This document shows, in pieces, positions 5,851 through 6,224 of a DNA stretch of 6,224 nt. The translations under genes were made by a program, and so were the position numbers. Below the pieces are notes generated by a model, which saw only the letters and a list, made by a program, of their open reading frames with translations, was not told where the DNA came from and searched no databases. The stretch is from Sedimentisphaerales bacterium. Its GTDB lineage: Bacteria; Planctomycetota; Phycisphaerae; Sedimentisphaerales; Anaerobacaceae. Positions within the stretch are counted from its first letter, which is position 1; every line of letters starts with the position of its first letter. The stretch is taken from the NCBI GenBank assembly GCA_016933985.1, contig JAFGTU010000532.1:1-6224 (forward strand), in the 5' to 3' direction.

Positions 5851-6224
5851 ATGGCAGCGAGATGGTTGGCGTGTACGGCACTTGTTCTTTGCTTATTCGC
5901 AGCCGGAATAGTATTGGGGGCGGACGCAAAAAATCCTACTGATGACGCTGAGGGCCACGTGCTGCCGGAGGTGACGGTGATCGCCCCTGCCGATTCCAAC
6001 TACACGACTATGCCGCCGAGGGACCTGATTGCGCGGCCCTTTACGGAGTCGCCCGGCCTGGAGACGGCCACGAGCGTCTTGGGGCGAAAGGAAATCGAAC
6101 AGATGCACGCCTATTCCGTTATAGATGCCATGAAGTATGTGCCCGGCGCGTGGACGGAAACCCGTGGCCGTAAGGAAAAGAGCTTGTTTTCCGTTCGCGG
6201 CCAGAGATACCCGTATCCGGGCTA
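5851..6224 (+). CDS. TonB-dependent outer-membrane receptor, amino-terminal part only
   Basis: The first 124 codons of a TonB-dependent receptor are present; the gene runs off the right edge. Residues 1-24 are a signal peptide (MAARW, hydrophobic core from about 6 to 22, then VLGA). Residues 39-45, PEVTVIA, resemble a TonB box, the strand that contacts TonB in the periplasm. From about residue 68 the plug domain begins: ETATSVLGRKEIEQM, then SVIDAMKYVPGAWTETRG and SLFSVRGQ, the typical series in which the family shows a helix, a 'VPGV' turn and a conserved RG. Such receptors use the proton-motive force through TonB/ExbBD to import siderophores, cobalamin or oligosaccharides across the outer membrane. 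The divergent sulfatase operon suggests a glycan substrate, but this part of the sequence does not show specificity. No amino-terminal carboxypeptidase-like domain (as in SusC) precedes the plug, so it is a classical TonB receptor rather than a SusC type. Confidence 0.88.
   Translation, partial: MAARWLACTALVLCLFAAGIVLGADAKNPTDDAEGHVLPEVTVIAPADSNYTTMPPRDLIARPFTESPGLETATSVLGRKEIEQMHAYSVIDAMKYVPGAWTETRGRKEKSLFSVRGQRYPYPG

Overview
The window looks like part of a carbohydrate-degradation locus from a Gram-negative bacterium of the PVC type (Planctomycetes/Phycisphaerae, Kiritimatiellae or Lentisphaerae). Evidence for this: a TonB-dependent outer-membrane receptor, a Tat-exported formylglycine sulfatase, a CBM6-carrying parallel beta-helix protein, and an exported serine hydrolase. 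The phylum is inferred from this gene mix and protein style; no marker gene is present. No rRNA, tRNA, CRISPR array, insertion sequence or phage gene was seen.

Layout. Two divergent transcription units flank a 381-base intergenic region (5470-5850). Leftward (minus strand), in transcription order, are: a sulfatase (5430 to 3877), an amino-terminal fragment of an AONS/KBL-family PLP enzyme (3875 to 3546), a large two-domain protein joining a class C beta-lactamase-like serine hydrolase to a transglutaminase-like domain (3573 to 1114), and a beta-helix protein with an internal CBM6 module (1109, running off the left edge). Gaps between these genes are 1 base, a 28-base overlap and 4 bases, so they read as one translationally coupled operon. 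Rightward (plus strand), a TonB-dependent receptor starts at 5851 and runs off the right edge; only its signal peptide, TonB-box-like strand and the start of the plug domain are visible.

Probable joint role. The receptor would import oligosaccharides across the outer membrane. The sulfatase would remove sulfate esters, and the beta-helix/CBM6 protein would bind and possibly cleave or trim the glycan. The serine hydrolase/transglutaminase-like protein does not have an obvious place in that pathway. The PLP-enzyme fragment suggests that the operon once carried a further gene, now internally deleted (or collapsed in assembly). The substrate cannot be named from this window, but sulfated polysaccharide is the natural guess.

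Most notable points: the truncated PLP-enzyme gene with a readable deletion scar, the serine hydrolase-transglutaminase fusion with an unexplained helical tail, the CBM6 module placed inside the beta-helix protein rather than at an end, and a long, possibly structured leader in front of the receptor gene.
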